From NCBI RefSeq assembly GCF_026151205.1, contig NC_087076.1:23430828-23494827 (forward strand): DNA of 64,000 bases, written 5' to 3'. Source of the stretch: Bolinopsis microptera (lineage: Eukaryota > Ctenophora > Tentaculata > Lobata > Bolinopsidae). The notes below the pieces were generated by a model. The model saw only the letters and a list, made by a program, of their open reading frames with translations, had not been told where the DNA came from and searched no databases. Below, one piece after another: positions 27,201 through 29,934 of this stretch; the first letter of the stretch is position 1; every line of letters begins with the position of its first letter. Made by a program: the position numbers and the translations under genes.

Positions 27201-29795
27201 ACTCTTGTAATTAAAAAATATTTAATGATTAGTGATCATAAAATATTTTTTACATAACTTCCGACATTTTTTTTAGTGACACTGATACGTTTCCGAAATA
27301 TGTTATTCACTCACTTATAAACTTAATTTAAAGTAAAGAATATAATATTTTACATATTGAACGTAACTATATTATTTCCAGATGCTTCATCAAGTACCCT
27401 TACGGACTAGTTAGTTTCTATGGACCTGTCGTGTTAGGAGTAGCTTCCAACTGGATTATGTTCATCTTCATTGCACGTGTTATTTTGATAGCAACCAAGA
27501 CTAAGGCTCAACAAACTGGCGATTCAAACACCAAACTGAGAATCGTAAGTTTTAAAATTTAGTAAATTAACTTTGATCTATTTATAAATTTGTTGTTGAC
27601 TGTTGTCTGTTGCAACCGTAGTTATAGTAGGGGGTGCACGATAAAAATAAACTTGCTCGGATTTTAAAATTTTTTGTACCACTATTTTCTAGAGACTGTG
27701 AGAATTTTCACAATACCAAATTTGTCATACCTTTTTGGAAAGATCAGTGAGTTTCGCCTAGGTGCCATATTTGATGGTGCGCGGCTTTTGAAGCAAAAGT
27801 AGCTGTAAAGTCGCGTAATTTGACCAAATTCGTTGATTTTTGTCGTATTATTCGGATATATTTTCAGTTCCTTAAATGAGATCATTCTGAAAATTGGCGA
27901 CGACCTTCCTATAGGACTTTCACAACTGTCTGAAAAATTTGGTGGATATCGGAGTTGATATAGTGATCAAAATGGGGCAAAATACCCTGCTTTTAGCTGT
28001 AACATAATGTCTGATGGTTCGATATGCTTTACATTTTTCGGGCACTTTCCTTGTAAGTCTATGAGTAAGCTTACCAATTTTGGTTGCAATTGGAGGTCGG
28101 GAAGCTGAAAGATACTCAATATCTATTTGTTTGAAGAAAATTGTGCTGGCCGAAATTAGCGCAAAAAAACCATCCTACAGTCGGCACGCGCAGCTCACTG
28201 TCGATGGCGCACTACCTAGTTATAGGAATGACTGAAAAAATCGACACTGAAAATAAAAAGAATATTTTCGAGATCGAGAAAATAAATATAAACATCTCAG
28301 TCTAGCACAAAAAACTATAATCTTTCCGTATGACTGTCTGTTCTTGAGGCCAAATTATTAAATAATTTGGTCGGGTTTTGATAGGTTTTAAGTCATTTTG
28401 AAAAAACGATTTACTGAATCTTTTGTTGCCCAGATTATTATTTTAATGAGCTGGCACATGCGGAATGCAAATATATGAAGTAAAAATATCATTCTATACG
28501 ATATTCATAGTGTATTAAATTTTGAATGTTTATTTGAAAGTTTTTCGATTTATAGATCATTTGATAAAGATAGGCAGTGCGCCATTGACAATAAGACGCG
28601 CGCGCTGACCATTGAATGTTTTTTAGCTCTTATTTCGGCCATGGCCATGCCAGCACATTATTTTGGAAACAATCGAAAAGTTATAATACTTCCCATATAA
28701 CAATTTTGTTGAAACTTGGCCAGCTTACGTAAACACTTATGTTCTACTGAACCTAATTTAGTTTGAGCGATTTCGATGCTCAGAATTTGAGTTATCAAAG
28801 AATTTATACCTATTTTGTCATTTTTAGACCTCTTAATCAAGGCCAATCTCTTCCAACTAAATTAAGTTCGGTAGTTAAGTATGATTGAAAGGTTCTGACA
28901 AATTTTCAGCATGATTCATGTTCAGGAACCGAAGATATGACAGAATAATATGACAAAAATCACCGAATTTCGTCAAATTACGCGACTTTTACACCTAATT
29001 TTGCTCCAAAAGCCGCGCACCATCAAATATGGCACCTAGGCGAAACTCACTGATCATTCAGAAAAGGTATGATAAATTTGGTACTGTGAAATTTCTCACA
29101 GTCTCTAGAAAACGATGGTACAAAAATTTTGAAAATCCGAGCAAGTTTATTTTTATCGTGCACCGCCTAATAAAGATTATCAATCATTTATTTTCAGAGG
29201 CAGCTTCGGTCAGCTCTCGCTGTGTCAATAATGCTCGGCTTGAGTTGGATCATTGGATTTTTCCTTTTGATGAATGATTCGAACTATGGTAAAATCAGCC
29301 TTGTCTTAAGGTGGCTTTTTATTTTTTTCAACGCTCCTCAAGTAAGAGAACAACTACTATAATTCCAAAAAAAAATATTACAAAATCAAGTGAAGTTATA
29401 AAAATAAAATTGGTTTAGCAGTAATTAACAGCACAGTATAGTGTTTATTTGAAGTTTGAACCGTTAGTTTAAACAATTTTTAATCAACGTTTTTAAATGT
29501 TTCGACACTTTGAGTGCTGCACTGAAAGTGAGTGTATGGTACTTTTGGCCTTTATCAAGTAAACAAGATTTTTTTGCCATTATTCATTCACATTACAGCT
29601 TTCACATTGCATCTCAGCATATTTATTTTAATCAAATCTTTACTCCAGGGTTTATTCATATTCCTGATTAACGTTTTGCTGGATTCAGAAACCGAAAAAT
29701 TCTGGAAACTAAAATTCAAACAATACAAAAGGAACGCTCCTGTGCTGTCAAATTCTGGTTTAAGCACCGGCGACAAAGGTGGAGACACTTTATGA
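5..29795 (+). CDS. Adhesion GPCR (class B2 7TM receptor), 5'-partial, 25 exons, interrupted by a Polinton
   Basis: Cell-surface receptor expected to couple extracellular adhesion or ligand sensing to G proteins. Exons read, with all phases joining: 5-248, 752-836, 1131-1393, 1562-1729, 2029-2163, 2425-2528, 2687-2858, 3000-3389, 3655-3776, 3964-4084, 4576-4608, 5087-5196, 5826-5963, 6636-6960, 8720-8838, 20654-20827, 21070-21165, 21322-21415, 21525-21631, 21816-21922, 22066-22204, 22381-22598, 27382-27544, 29198-29341, 29649-29795 (TGA). Order: beta-sandwich and cysteine-rich ectodomain, HRM-like pair, GAIN, GPS, seven helices, about 35-residue tail. The GPS (CSCYHLTSFAVLM) and helix motif FGWGIP are diagnostic of the family. 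Signal peptide and first exons lie upstream of the window. Introns hold a Polinton, a satellite, a LINE and TIR elements. Exon borders are inferred from splice consensus and phase; no transcript was available. Confidence 0.9.
752..836 (+). CDS. aGPCR exon: short ectodomain exon
   Basis: Preceded by a pyrimidine tract ending in CAG and followed by GTAAGT. Reads in phase from the previous exon (29 residues, ...STGSYTFTASVVLPSDRD...). The alternating hydrophobic pattern fits beta-strands. Confidence 0.65.
1131..1393 (+). CDS. aGPCR exon: ectodomain with paired cysteines
   Basis: Acceptor ATTCAG, donor GTATTT. Continues the frame with FDDWKIYEVQVADSTGD and ends in ...GFYVGPPPLDAG. Two cysteines lie about 14 residues apart. 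Looks like a beta-sandwich module; family not assigned. Confidence 0.75.
1562..1729 (+). CDS. aGPCR exon: fibronectin-III-like first half
   Basis: Acceptor TTCTTCAG, donor GTAAGT, phase 1 on both sides. Begins GDVTISVVGAKTVTMIF, a strand-rich pattern like the start of a fibronectin type III fold. The following exon completes the module. Confidence 0.75.
2029..2163 (+). CDS. aGPCR exon: fibronectin-III-like second half
   Basis: Acceptor TGTTTTAG, donor GTAATT, phase 1 on both sides. Carries the pattern L-x-P-L-x-S-Y-V-V-V-I, typical of the E-F strand region of fibronectin III, where a Leu-Pro precedes a Tyr strand. Confidence 0.75.
2425..2528 (+). CDS. aGPCR exon: second fibronectin-III-like module, first half
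   Basis: Acceptor TTTTTAG, donor GTAAGT. Reads GHASATITDVEVSSTARDV..., in phase with its neighbours. It ends at a codon boundary and the module continues in the next exon. Confidence 0.75.
2687..2858 (+). CDS. aGPCR exon: second fibronectin-III-like module, second half
   Basis: Acceptor ATTTCAG, donor GTAAGG. Contains LTPLTEYTFTVTVLT, the clearest fibronectin III signature in this ectodomain (Leu-x-Pro-x-Thr-x-Tyr-x-Phe strand). Confidence 0.8.
3000..3389 (+). CDS. aGPCR exon: third FNIII-like module with acidic Ser repeat and dibasic site
   Basis: Acceptor CTCTCAG, donor GTAAGT, phase 1 on both sides, 130 residues. It carries a whole fibronectin-like module in one exon (LESNVAYKISMTSEG near the end). 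The middle holds a duplicated SSES(E/G) acidic tract followed by SRRKRN at 3236-3253. Arg-Arg-Lys-Arg matches the furin recognition consensus, so the loop may be processed in the secretory pathway. This is inference from the motif alone. Confidence 0.8.
3655..4084 (+). CDS. aGPCR exons 3655-3776 and 3964-4084: cysteine-rich module
   Basis: Two phase-compatible exons (acceptors CTCCAG and GCTCCAG; donors GTAAGA and GTATGT). Cysteines occur at YACSKS, TLTCP, VLCLAAGWGDYIEC. The spacing resembles a diverged complement-control or receptor cysteine module, but I do not assign a family. Confidence 0.75.
4576..4608 (+). CDS. aGPCR micro-exon (33 nt)
   Basis: Encodes DNCDLANSYTC between a TTTCAG acceptor and a GTAAGC donor. 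Entry and exit phases both match the neighbours, which supports it despite its size. It adds two cysteines just before the HRM-like exon. Confidence 0.6.
5087..5963 (+). CDS. aGPCR exons 5087-5196 and 5826-5963: hormone-receptor-motif-like domain
   Basis: Exon 5087-5196 reads AVYGDYTWPSTNPNTYA followed by QPC; exon 5826-5963 continues EMFYAQKFCPGSS. A Tyr/Trp-Pro-x-Thr segment and paired cysteines directly before GAIN is how the HRM domain appears in adhesion GPCRs. Splice sites: ATCTAG, GTAAGT, TTTCAG, GTAAGG. An alternative acceptor eight bases inside the first exon (AACAG) is possible but would break the frame. Confidence 0.75.
6636..6960 (+). CDS. aGPCR exon: GAIN subdomain A (helical)
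   Basis: 108 codons between TTGCAG and GTTAGT. Predicted amphipathic helices (VKKTVQIIDDLVNLSI, LRENDTISDQFRQSAVSL) match the helical subdomain A that opens the GAIN domain. Begins in phase 0, ends in phase 1. The next intron contains the 10-bp satellite. Confidence 0.85.
7016..7443. mobile_element. Degraded TIR element, CCTTATCGG family
   Basis: The right part carries the family's inner and terminal words (CCTAGCGTCCAATTAATGTC, then GAGGTA), and the left part the mirrored GACATT..GAACGGGCAC words. Closest relative in the window is 31399-31703. Both ends are decayed. Confidence 0.5.
7533..8285. repeat. 10-bp satellite (ACCTTATCAT)n, about 75 copies
   Basis: Nearly perfect tandem array in the receptor intron with scattered G/C/A substitutions and one register slip near 7967. 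A diverged tail continues at 8391-8455. Because 10 is not a multiple of 3, each frame cycles through the same 10-residue word, giving long false ORFs. The unit begins with TACCTTATC, the tip of the TA-target TIR family found elsewhere in the window. Confidence 0.95.
8720..8838 (+). CDS. aGPCR exon: GAIN domain, just upstream of the Polinton
   Basis: Acceptor TTTTCTAG, donor GTAAGA. Reads ...VLEDEVTNVLVLSGETNVI... and stops at a codon boundary. The following intron is 11.8 kb, of which 11.3 kb is the Polinton. Confidence 0.85.
9053..9058. repeat. Polinton target-site duplication, left (TACGCC)
   Basis: TACGCC directly precedes the AG that opens the left TIR and is repeated at 20358-20363. Six bases is the hallmark duplication length of Polintons. 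Confidence 0.95.
9059..9276 (+). repeat. Polinton left terminal inverted repeat
   Basis: Matches the reverse complement of 20140-20357 over 218 bp with one difference (A at 9085 against C in the mirrored copy). A 115-bp subunit starting GTTGTGC is tandemly repeated from 9115 and again from 9230. Weaker similarity to the right end continues to about 9312. Confidence 0.95.
9509..10066 (-). CDS. Polinton-encoded putative single-pass membrane glycoprotein (185 aa)
   Basis: Not a recognised Polinton core protein. Residues 1-23 form a likely signal peptide (MNFNFLFSVVSALSFVIEF). Residues 24-130 are a predicted luminal domain with three N-glycosylation sequons (N24, N45, N64) and no visible cysteine. 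Residues 131-145 (YWYFFLLTFAAGILL) look like a transmembrane helix, followed by a 40-residue cytoplasmic tail. The segment around FIFSWEGFKVDEL has the strand-Trp pattern seen in WIF domains, but this is weak. ATG chosen 34 bp downstream of a TATAAAAG box. Possible roles are a virion surface or host-modifying protein; neither is shown. Confidence 0.65.
   Translation of the reverse strand: MNFNFLFSVVSALSFVIEFPVNSNNTQDYFFFEGNDQTAHLYRENKTLFLHLNHNHGKMFSFLNATIKRETFIFSWEGFKVDELDMLLQKSNGDVQHTKFEHFTFVSPIINVLDIESPATPVYNLEEDVNYWYFFLLTFAAGILLESKTKGFSIFKQLVQSSNKNLYVSRELNCTQVFGTEEGDS
10100..10107 (-). promoter_or_regulatory. TATA box for the 185-aa membrane protein gene
   Basis: TATAAAAG on the minus strand, 34 bp upstream of the ATG at 10066. 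It lies between the stop of the upstream gene (10117) and this start, so the two leftward genes appear to have separate promoters. Confidence 0.6.
10117..11454 (-). CDS. Polinton C2H2 zinc-finger, acidic-repeat, coiled-coil protein (445 aa)
   Basis: N-terminal C2H2 finger uses C5, C8, H21 and H26. Residues 86-193 hold five copies of an acidic motif of the form DDGLxIVDxYKD (starts near 86, 118, 150, 166, 182), separated by Pro/Lys linkers. Residues about 208-335 are strongly charged heptads, a long coiled coil. The last 110 residues (from SLSKAIFNC) look helical and folded, including LFLSLSYGVLPIC. Transcribed divergently from the integrase. Function unknown; DNA binding by the finger and multimerisation by the coil are inferences. 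Confidence 0.85.
   Translation of the reverse strand: MALLCEHCKKSFPTNASLYKHKYREHNKSSLVLVSHNHKDMNSNPKKRVYLPDDPNAVRLPPKRSRNYNRPGSDKKKSPAKDPQYDDGLVDIDQYKDPGEKPRDSDPRKYPNYDSQSDDGLEIVDRYKDLGEKATDSEPPKSPKINPQNDDGLKIVDEYKADDESDDQLSVVDSYDDDGQSDGGLTVIDEYDDRDQARIKPSVDYKKKYLDCLEAHKKQKSKFLKKIDRMQVSHKSNLERTKREYRKDCYNEIEKIKNFHRRQMSDLDELMKGECSDKIQALRAAHNELIQNMANDHTKQLDENEEDCERKLRTLNDQIKAMQKDDEDLSSLSKAIFNCTTMEEIFEIQKLIKNHQLDIVVQNHLHTLQNLFLSLSYGVLPICQPQREQVTDDQRRVVEKIQSASGASAKRILKEKHSEIFNLFTIIKDSIKLARDSYNRYGIVP
11479..11488. promoter_or_regulatory. Shared bidirectional TATA between the Polinton gene arms
   Basis: TATAAATAG on the minus strand and TATTTATA on the plus strand occupy the same bases. Each lies 25 bp from a start codon, at 11454 (-) and 11512 (+). 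The whole intergenic gap is 57 bp, so one core element may drive both arms. Confidence 0.55.
11512..12576 (+). CDS. Polinton integrase (DDE, with C-terminal chromodomain)
   Basis: Retroviral-type integrase of 354 residues that would insert the element and create the 6-bp duplication. The rve catalytic core has candidate acids D75 or D78 (YQADLVDL), D135 (FDQGSEF) and E169 (IIERFCRTLK). The last 45 residues (WPIERIVSTRKRSGQTEYL through WIAQQDLF) form a chromodomain, known in many Polinton and gypsy integrases as a chromatin-targeting module. No N-terminal zinc-binding HHCC motif is evident. First gene of the rightward arm. Confidence 0.95.
   Translation: MDLKQLYENPKFSASFAGQERFFRALQQDHQRVSRRAVNTKLKSIDSYTLHKPTRKPTLYRRVYTKRIKYLYQADLVDLSSLKHDNDGFKWIIVIIDTFSKKAWGFKMKNKSANSIVGVMKPFFRLHTPEKIQFDQGSEFYNAAFLKLLKKYKIKHYSVYSEQKAAIIERFCRTLKTRMFRYFTARGSHRWIDILQDLIDGYNKTKHSSTLFAPNNVSLANEREVRQNLFPRVVKEKKHTKALLKVGDSVRITRKKGIFQKGYEMTFSYEIFEVSEVKTTYPVTYGLKDYKGEEIKGSFYTSEIQLVDKSDGIWPIERIVSTRKRSGQTEYLVKFLGYPSEANSWIAQQDLFNT
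12580..13197 (+). CDS. Polinton genome-packaging ATPase (FtsK/HerA, A32-like)
   Basis: 205-residue P-loop ATPase that would power packaging of DNA into capsids. Walker A is GPSRAGKT (15-22), Walker B SLLVVDD (D85-D86), and the motif FYITQNLFP follows, as in A32-type packaging ATPases. It starts 3 bp after the integrase stop codon, and its 3' end overlaps the next gene by 25 bp. Confidence 0.93.
   Translation: MPVKFLASHNCIIFGPSRAGKTQFMLEVIRQKLVHPMPKNIYFVYSIEQDFMKTWNETEEQAITFIQGLDFDKMNTSEPSLLVVDDLILSGDNKEMANCFILGSHHRSISTFYITQNLFPNCPMFRMMSSNAHYFVLFNSQRHFRQVNTLARQIFCGKDLKRITNAYLRSSKQPRGFIVLSFAPELPEELTVLADWWQWFPSVYL
13173..13529 (+). CDS. Polinton small basic core-like protein (118 aa)
   Basis: Start chosen at the ATG at 13173, overlapping the ATPase 3' end. 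Architecture: N-terminal helices (LRQHRYILEKLSSSSKKDR), a LADEKLHLSSHQDRK segment, a basic stretch, then SGQSGG and a hydrophobic C-terminus (ILSTVLPVIAGLVQ). I associate this layout (helix bundle, basic patch, Gly-Gly, hydrophobic end) with small conserved Polinton and adintovirus-like structural proteins, possibly DNA-binding; this is from memory and moderate at best. Unlikely to be enzymatic. Confidence 0.7.
   Translation: MVSKRLSVKQANSLRQHRYILEKLSSSSKKDRLKILQNAPSELFKVLNMIFKLLADEKLHLSSHQDRKIGKHRRLIRSTSGLKGTHIKRKFSGQSGGTLSSILSTVLPVIAGLVQSIL
13430..13438 (+). promoter_or_regulatory. TATA-like element upstream of the 118-aa ORF at 13530
   Basis: TATAAAAAG within the 3' part of the preceding gene, 91 bp before the ATG at 13530. 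The spacing is longer than for the other boxes, so the assignment is tentative. Confidence 0.35.
13530..13886 (+). CDS. Polinton hypothetical protein (118 aa)
   Basis: ATG abuts the TAA of the previous gene. Compact sequence with an early strand pattern (VFLLLPTEGL), a central helix (ESKKILDKLMMKIAKANIA) and cysteines in LDCCNG and MYC. No family recognised. Its position between the core-like protein and the penton suggests a structural or assembly role, by context only. Confidence 0.75.
   Translation: MSRFILAPRDGVSNNGEDVFLLLPTEGLSESNKSIELPSGLVPRLDNVHNAESKKILDKLMMKIAKANIARNKNGLVTVGSRVMDAKFDDFVLDCCNGEFSKCYEEMYCLLRKNGITF
13906..13913 (+). promoter_or_regulatory. TATA box for the penton-like gene
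   Basis: TATAAAAG, 31 bp upstream of the ATG at 13945. This favours 13945 over earlier in-frame non-ATG starts near 13819. Confidence 0.6.
13945..14787 (+). CDS. Polinton penton-like minor capsid protein (280 aa)
   Basis: Begins MDNIRKIVIIGGQDGN. Contains strand-rich segments typical of a single-jelly-roll vertex protein (KVYFYYASREL, MVIVPEGSYSSV, GIINIEITNLY) and ends in LIELRDIKGQFIKF and VISLSIRPIKR. Size and position before the hexon match the Polinton penton. The open frame extends back to 13819 without an ATG; the TATA box supports 13945. Assigned from layout and fold pattern rather than a catalytic motif. Confidence 0.75.
   Translation: MDNIRKIVIIGGQDGNPSRFISKVEPVKLAEDCEMALTSLYHGEVYNIHDGNNKVYFYYASRELSMEALKQKKGKSETLIPSAMSSTLTDLQLPEPSMVIVPEGSYSSVFTLCWVISNLIKEKVRLVKKRDGMIATIDKQYGIINIEITNLYMVIEGVQNTPWTLMGVHEELKKIEDQYSERFTINDSDFHCSDFPGFVYANIIENSYINGKLSRNLGMVPIKTAPQWSLYEPTHPNFVPINIKQFSTILIELRDIKGQFIKFNPNFKTVISLSIRPIKR
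14775..14783 (+). promoter_or_regulatory. TATA box for the pVI-like gene
   Basis: TATAAAAAG overlapping the 3' end of the penton gene, 41 bp upstream of the ATG at 14825. Confidence 0.55.
14825..15190 (+). CDS. Polinton pVI-like internal capsid protein (121 aa)
   Basis: Small, Gly/Ala-rich and basic at the end (KKRRKSKK). Residues 34-38 read MQGEG, a match to the adenoviral-protease consensus (M/I/L)xGx|G. Then comes an amphipathic stretch (LGNWFGALMKQALPLISSGI) as in membrane-active pVI-type proteins. Established: adenain cleaves precursors at such sites during maturation. Inferred: that the protease at 16827 acts here. The 3' end overlaps the hexon start by 16 bp. Confidence 0.75.
   Translation: MEIFKPETLKSGAYRSVFVQKGGAVEMDRYIYGMQGEGLGNWFGALMKQALPLISSGIKGIAKATKPIAIAAGKELITAGAKRGAKELTELSNRINPTEIKNTVVHRPHKKRRKSKKWQSL
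15175..16755 (+). CDS. Polinton major capsid protein (hexon, double jelly-roll)
   Basis: 526 residues, the largest gene of the element. The N-terminus reads WPVTNLFNDGPINFTLPP, and ISIINNLA..LWGEVSV-type strands in the first 110 residues match how double-jelly-roll capsid proteins open. The C-terminus (YLEIDLGIEDIPEDLILIV) forms the last strands. Forms trimeric capsomers in related families. A CATAAAAAG lies 17 bp before the ATG, which is close for a TATA. The presence of hexon, penton, ATPase and protease together implies virion-forming capacity. Confidence 0.9.
   Translation: MAKFVNSSESVSSSLLLWNDRPTQVSIEETYDLKVWPVTNLFNDGPINFTLPPQPKGLLTDLHIVTKLKLQKDGEDFSKPNKNVSIINNLANSLWGEVSVICSDRTELCQSMKNAYAYQTFFNTALNSEKNREDFLFYNEAFLMDEGVSKKSEEDLRLFWKWDESHKSAFDDMVIEDMEENGEDVIEKKKEAFWNASSLPKALLIEAQRSVLATSGLSGDELEVALENYISSTVNNWIPTEVNPAASKRSALVNRGQSLTLNSKFQCPLLNTLKCLPTNMKLRLSLTKNKDEFLLLCGDDVHGYSIVLEDCYILATYYRVRDEIHSLIEERRQKEPIPYFISRPEIIIRPVAQSSKIIRMSDVFSDTLPPYAFFTLQRSRDFDGRSNTNPFIFHGFKKFQFYRNGVPYFNDPLEVGTIDKLGDHNYVYKDCGEYFRQLYRTIGKDSKGNCLIDSTNFHLNFMVGMSFGADRSSLTERHLNLQEKASTYLEIDLGIEDIPEDLILIVYAVFDRQLQIDADRMVRIIE
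16754..16761 (+). promoter_or_regulatory. AATAAAAG: candidate poly(A) signal and/or TATA-like box
   Basis: Overlaps the hexon stop codon and lies 65 bp before the protease ATG. It could serve as the hexon polyadenylation signal, as a promoter element, or both. Confidence 0.4.
16827..17288 (+). CDS. Polinton cysteine protease (adenain-like, C5 family)
   Basis: 153 residues. Catalytic set visible in order: H55 (GQHWNAWF), D70 (SFFDSFG), Q103 (VQGWDS) and C110 (ACGFFCIHFL), the adenoviral protease arrangement with Asp in the Glu/Asp position. It would mature capsid precursors such as the pVI-like protein. An unrelated Ulp1-type protease shares the fold, but genomic context makes the Polinton protease the clear call. 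Confidence 0.93.
   Translation: MKPLSTLQINRILEENGVTKKYYIGTYPSCITLRTKKKTYAFITNTDEHDKTGQHWNAWFVEGEKISFFDSFGRDWEDATLPKHYRDIVEPFEQITYSTSRVQGWDSVACGFFCIHFLYVKSLGLEYEDFLNEYTKDFEKNDKIVHAFYKSIQ
17332..17339 (+). promoter_or_regulatory. TATA box upstream of the zinc-ribbon-like ORF
   Basis: TATATAAG, 77 bp before the ATG at 17417 and 40 bp before an out-of-frame ATG at 17380. Confidence 0.5.
17417..17770 (+). CDS. Polinton hypothetical protein with CxxC / HxC zinc-ribbon-like motif (117 aa)
   Basis: Start placed at 17417 because it follows the TATA box; the frame is open from 17348 without an ATG. Contains LCRYCLQKSSKRHVCPGKY, a Cys-x2-Cys ... His-x-Cys cluster that could bind zinc, and a Cys/Tyr-rich C-terminus. 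The first ATG after the TATA (17380) opens a competing 69-codon frame, so which frame is used is uncertain. No family recognised. Confidence 0.55.
   Translation: MDSTQKMEADARSTKIKVMTIKGYTQDHNANTKKNKLCRYCLQKSSKRHVCPGKYVYEFIMESFIKRVFLNTQPFCYLDLYQNCKSTIVQEQLFADCSNIDSILYQNLVYYICDYEF
17830..18240 (+). CDS. Polinton hypothetical protein with CSAC motif (136 aa)
   Basis: First ATG in the frame is 17830. Helix-rich sequence with a Cys-x2-Cys (LKCSACESK) followed by LLHICHQRGLLEKL, possibly a small zinc site, and a basic C-terminus. No family recognised. Lies in the downstream cluster after the protease. Confidence 0.7.
   Translation: MNYFHDVYLGFLAEQIARQCEQMSALKCSACESKIKSPLLHICHQRGLLEKLQIHFEHVRGPMLTDIEVYYDQVQELLPHSDNPLKDKNNYVNAGRLWLQMCSAEIVFYGRYINEFNHSFIDRAFKKVKKDGAARI
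18395..18871 (+). CDS. Polinton hypothetical protein, possible RNase H/exonuclease-like fold (158 aa)
   Basis: Begins MNFEFVITATEGFSTQNGGF, then strand-rich LRELTLIFPNEQEQHFQF, and ends CFKLHRYRYCSLAKARYLA. The overall pattern (acidic residue then Gly-Phe early, VID in the middle, Cys-x2-His...Cys near the end) recalls a family of RNase H-like proteins common in invertebrate mobile elements. The first acidic position here is Glu. Weakly supported. If it is a nuclease it would be the only replication-type enzyme in this element besides the integrase. Confidence 0.6.
   Translation: MNFEFVITATEGFSTQNGGFILRELTLIFPNEQEQHFQFKNPDTMYLNPDEMNMAKFSQRNLNGFSPTDNESCCLPTAVYPKILEEIQHCRIYCAGEIERCFFARNLPDTEVIDVYSLFDFKYPAQLDNPGCFKLHRYRYCSLAKARYLARRLEGYKL
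18872..20139. other. Polinton non-coding region with imperfect repeats
   Basis: No convincing ORF. Contains a GGGA tract at 19312-19333. Two similar blocks about 120 bp apart (from 19491 and 19610) share GACGTTATTATCATAG, CATGTTAA and CTCATATC words. Candidate cis region for replication or packaging; nothing proves it. Confidence 0.5.
20140..20357 (-). repeat. Polinton right terminal inverted repeat
   Basis: Reverse complement of 9059-9276 with one mismatch. The inner side carries an extra partial copy of the 115-bp subunit (about 20060-20139) that the left end lacks. Confidence 0.95.
20358..20363. repeat. Polinton target-site duplication, right (TACGCC)
   Basis: TACGCC immediately after the terminal CT; identical to 9053-9058. 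Confidence 0.95.
20364..20653 (+). other. Remainder of the receptor intron right of the Polinton
   Basis: AT-rich, no ORF or repeat recognised. Ends in a CGACAG acceptor. Confidence 0.6.
20654..21631 (+). CDS. aGPCR exons 20654-20827, 21070-21165, 21322-21415, 21525-21631: GAIN subdomain B and GPS
   Basis: Begins AEMNLAKDQVLTAVYYGT in phase 0, matching the exon left of the Polinton. The last two exons form the GPS: LECKFYD..., then W..KGC, then MCSCYHLTSFAVLM. Known biology of the family: autoproteolysis occurs between the Leu and Thr of HL|T, leaving a tethered peptide. All four GPS cysteines, the Trp and the HLT triad are present, so the receptor should be cleavage-competent. Donor of 21070-21165 is GTTGGA and that of 21322-21415 is GTCCTA, both weaker than consensus. 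Confidence 0.9.
21816..22204 (+). CDS. aGPCR exons 21816-21922 and 22066-22204: TM1 and TM2
   Basis: Exon 21816-21922 encodes TM1 (SHILLAMSLFFLLLTLAAII) and ends two bases into a lysine codon at a GTACTC donor. Exon 22066-22204 completes that codon and encodes a basic loop (KYMRKKKVQANL) then TM2 (LVLALTISIICFFLM). A longer ORF in another frame spans the intron and is an artefact of read-through. Confidence 0.85.
22381..22598 (+). CDS. aGPCR exon: TM3 and TM4
   Basis: Reads VAFLLNYFWLCQLSWMIVEA (TM3), then KYSVFGWGIPIIFPLIGVAW (TM4). GWG-P in TM4 is a class B2 signature. Donor GTTTGT leaves two bases completed by the TM5 exon as Thr-Cys, the conserved loop-2 cysteine. Confidence 0.9.
23037..23997. 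mobile_element. MULE-like DNA transposon (961 bp) with 9-bp target duplication
   Basis: Flanked by GTATCTGCC at 23028-23036 and 23998-24006. Ends read GGGGTCCGGACTCTAGGGCG and its complement. Inside each TIR the word ACTCTAGGGCGTA is tandemly repeated and followed by a shared AACAGGACTCTAGGGCGTGA block. A 9-bp duplication is typical of Mutator-like elements. It carries only a FLYWCH fragment, so it is non-autonomous. Confidence 0.85.
23628..23783 (+). pseudogene. FLYWCH zinc-finger fragment in the MULE-like element
   Basis: Reads FTLIRGRTAKSKNALHLGFR, then QFWRCVKKAGSCKG before a stop. Residues Trp-Arg-Cys and the second Cys fit FLYWCH, a domain often carried by Mutator transposases. The expected His-x-His lies downstream in another frame, so the finger is broken. 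Confidence 0.6.
24306..25831 (+). pseudogene. 5'-truncated LINE reverse transcriptase (CR1/jockey-like) with in-frame stop
   Basis: Non-LTR reverse transcriptase that copies its RNA at the nick site. Visible: LPIFGKIFEKVIY, FGFRSNHST, IDLSKAFDTIDH, GVPQGSVLGPLLF, FADDTNIF and the C-terminal thumb (RIMKFIPETEYHKLYDSLF, YCISSWG). A TAA at 24743-24745 interrupts the palm directly before INDI. No endonuclease or ORF1 remains and the 5' end starts inside the RT. Lies in sense orientation in the TM4-TM5 intron. Clade is inferred from motif flavour only. Confidence 0.9.
26177..27033 (+). mobile_element. 857-bp TIR element, copy 1 (TA target)
   Basis: Ends GTAGAGGCTCTTACGGGC and its complement, bounded by TA on each side. 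Nearly identical, in reverse orientation, to 43449-44314. No transposase ORF; non-autonomous. Confidence 0.9.
27382..27544 (+). CDS. aGPCR exon: extracellular loop 2 and TM5
   Basis: Acceptor TTTCCAG, donor GTAAGT. Begins with the loop-2 cysteine (CFIKYPYGLV) and encodes TM5 (VVLGVASNWIMFIFIARVIL). The 4.8-kb intron before it contains a LINE, a MULE-like element and a TIR element. Confidence 0.9.
27631..29166. mobile_element. 1.5-kb element with about 260-bp TIRs, in the TM5-TM6 intron
   Basis: Left end GGTGCACGATAAAAATAAAC (27633) is mirrored at 29164. Similarity runs inward to about 27895 and 28900. No transposase seen and no target duplication recognised. A fragment of the same family, inverted, is at about 45000-45370. 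Confidence 0.8.
29198..29341 (+). CDS. aGPCR exon: TM6 and start of TM7
   Basis: Acceptor TTTTCAG, donor GTAAGA. Reads RQLRSALAVSIMLGLSWIIG (TM6), then LRWLFIFFNAPQ (TM7 start). The phase-0 boundary after Gln joins directly to GLFIFLINVLL. Confidence 0.9.
29649..29795 (+). CDS. aGPCR terminal exon: end of TM7 and cytoplasmic tail
   Basis: Acceptor ACTCCAG. GLFIFLINVLLDSE completes TM7 and leads to helix 8; the family motif is (Q)GLFIF. A short basic then Ser/Gly-rich tail (SGLSTGDKGGDTL) ends at TGA 29793-29795. It ends in hydrophobic Leu but I see no clear PDZ ligand. Confidence 0.9.
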   Translation, partial: GLFIFLINVLLDSETEKFWKLKFKQYKRNAPVLSNSGLSTGDKGGDTL

Positions 29796-29934
29796 TTCCA
29801 TTCTGATTAATATTATTACCATTTTTCATGTTTGTTATTAATGATATTATATGCTTGTTCTCTGCCAGGAGCAGTTAAGAAAATGAAATGTTAATGAATT
29901 ATTAATTTACCAATTCCTGGAGACGGAAAGTGAA

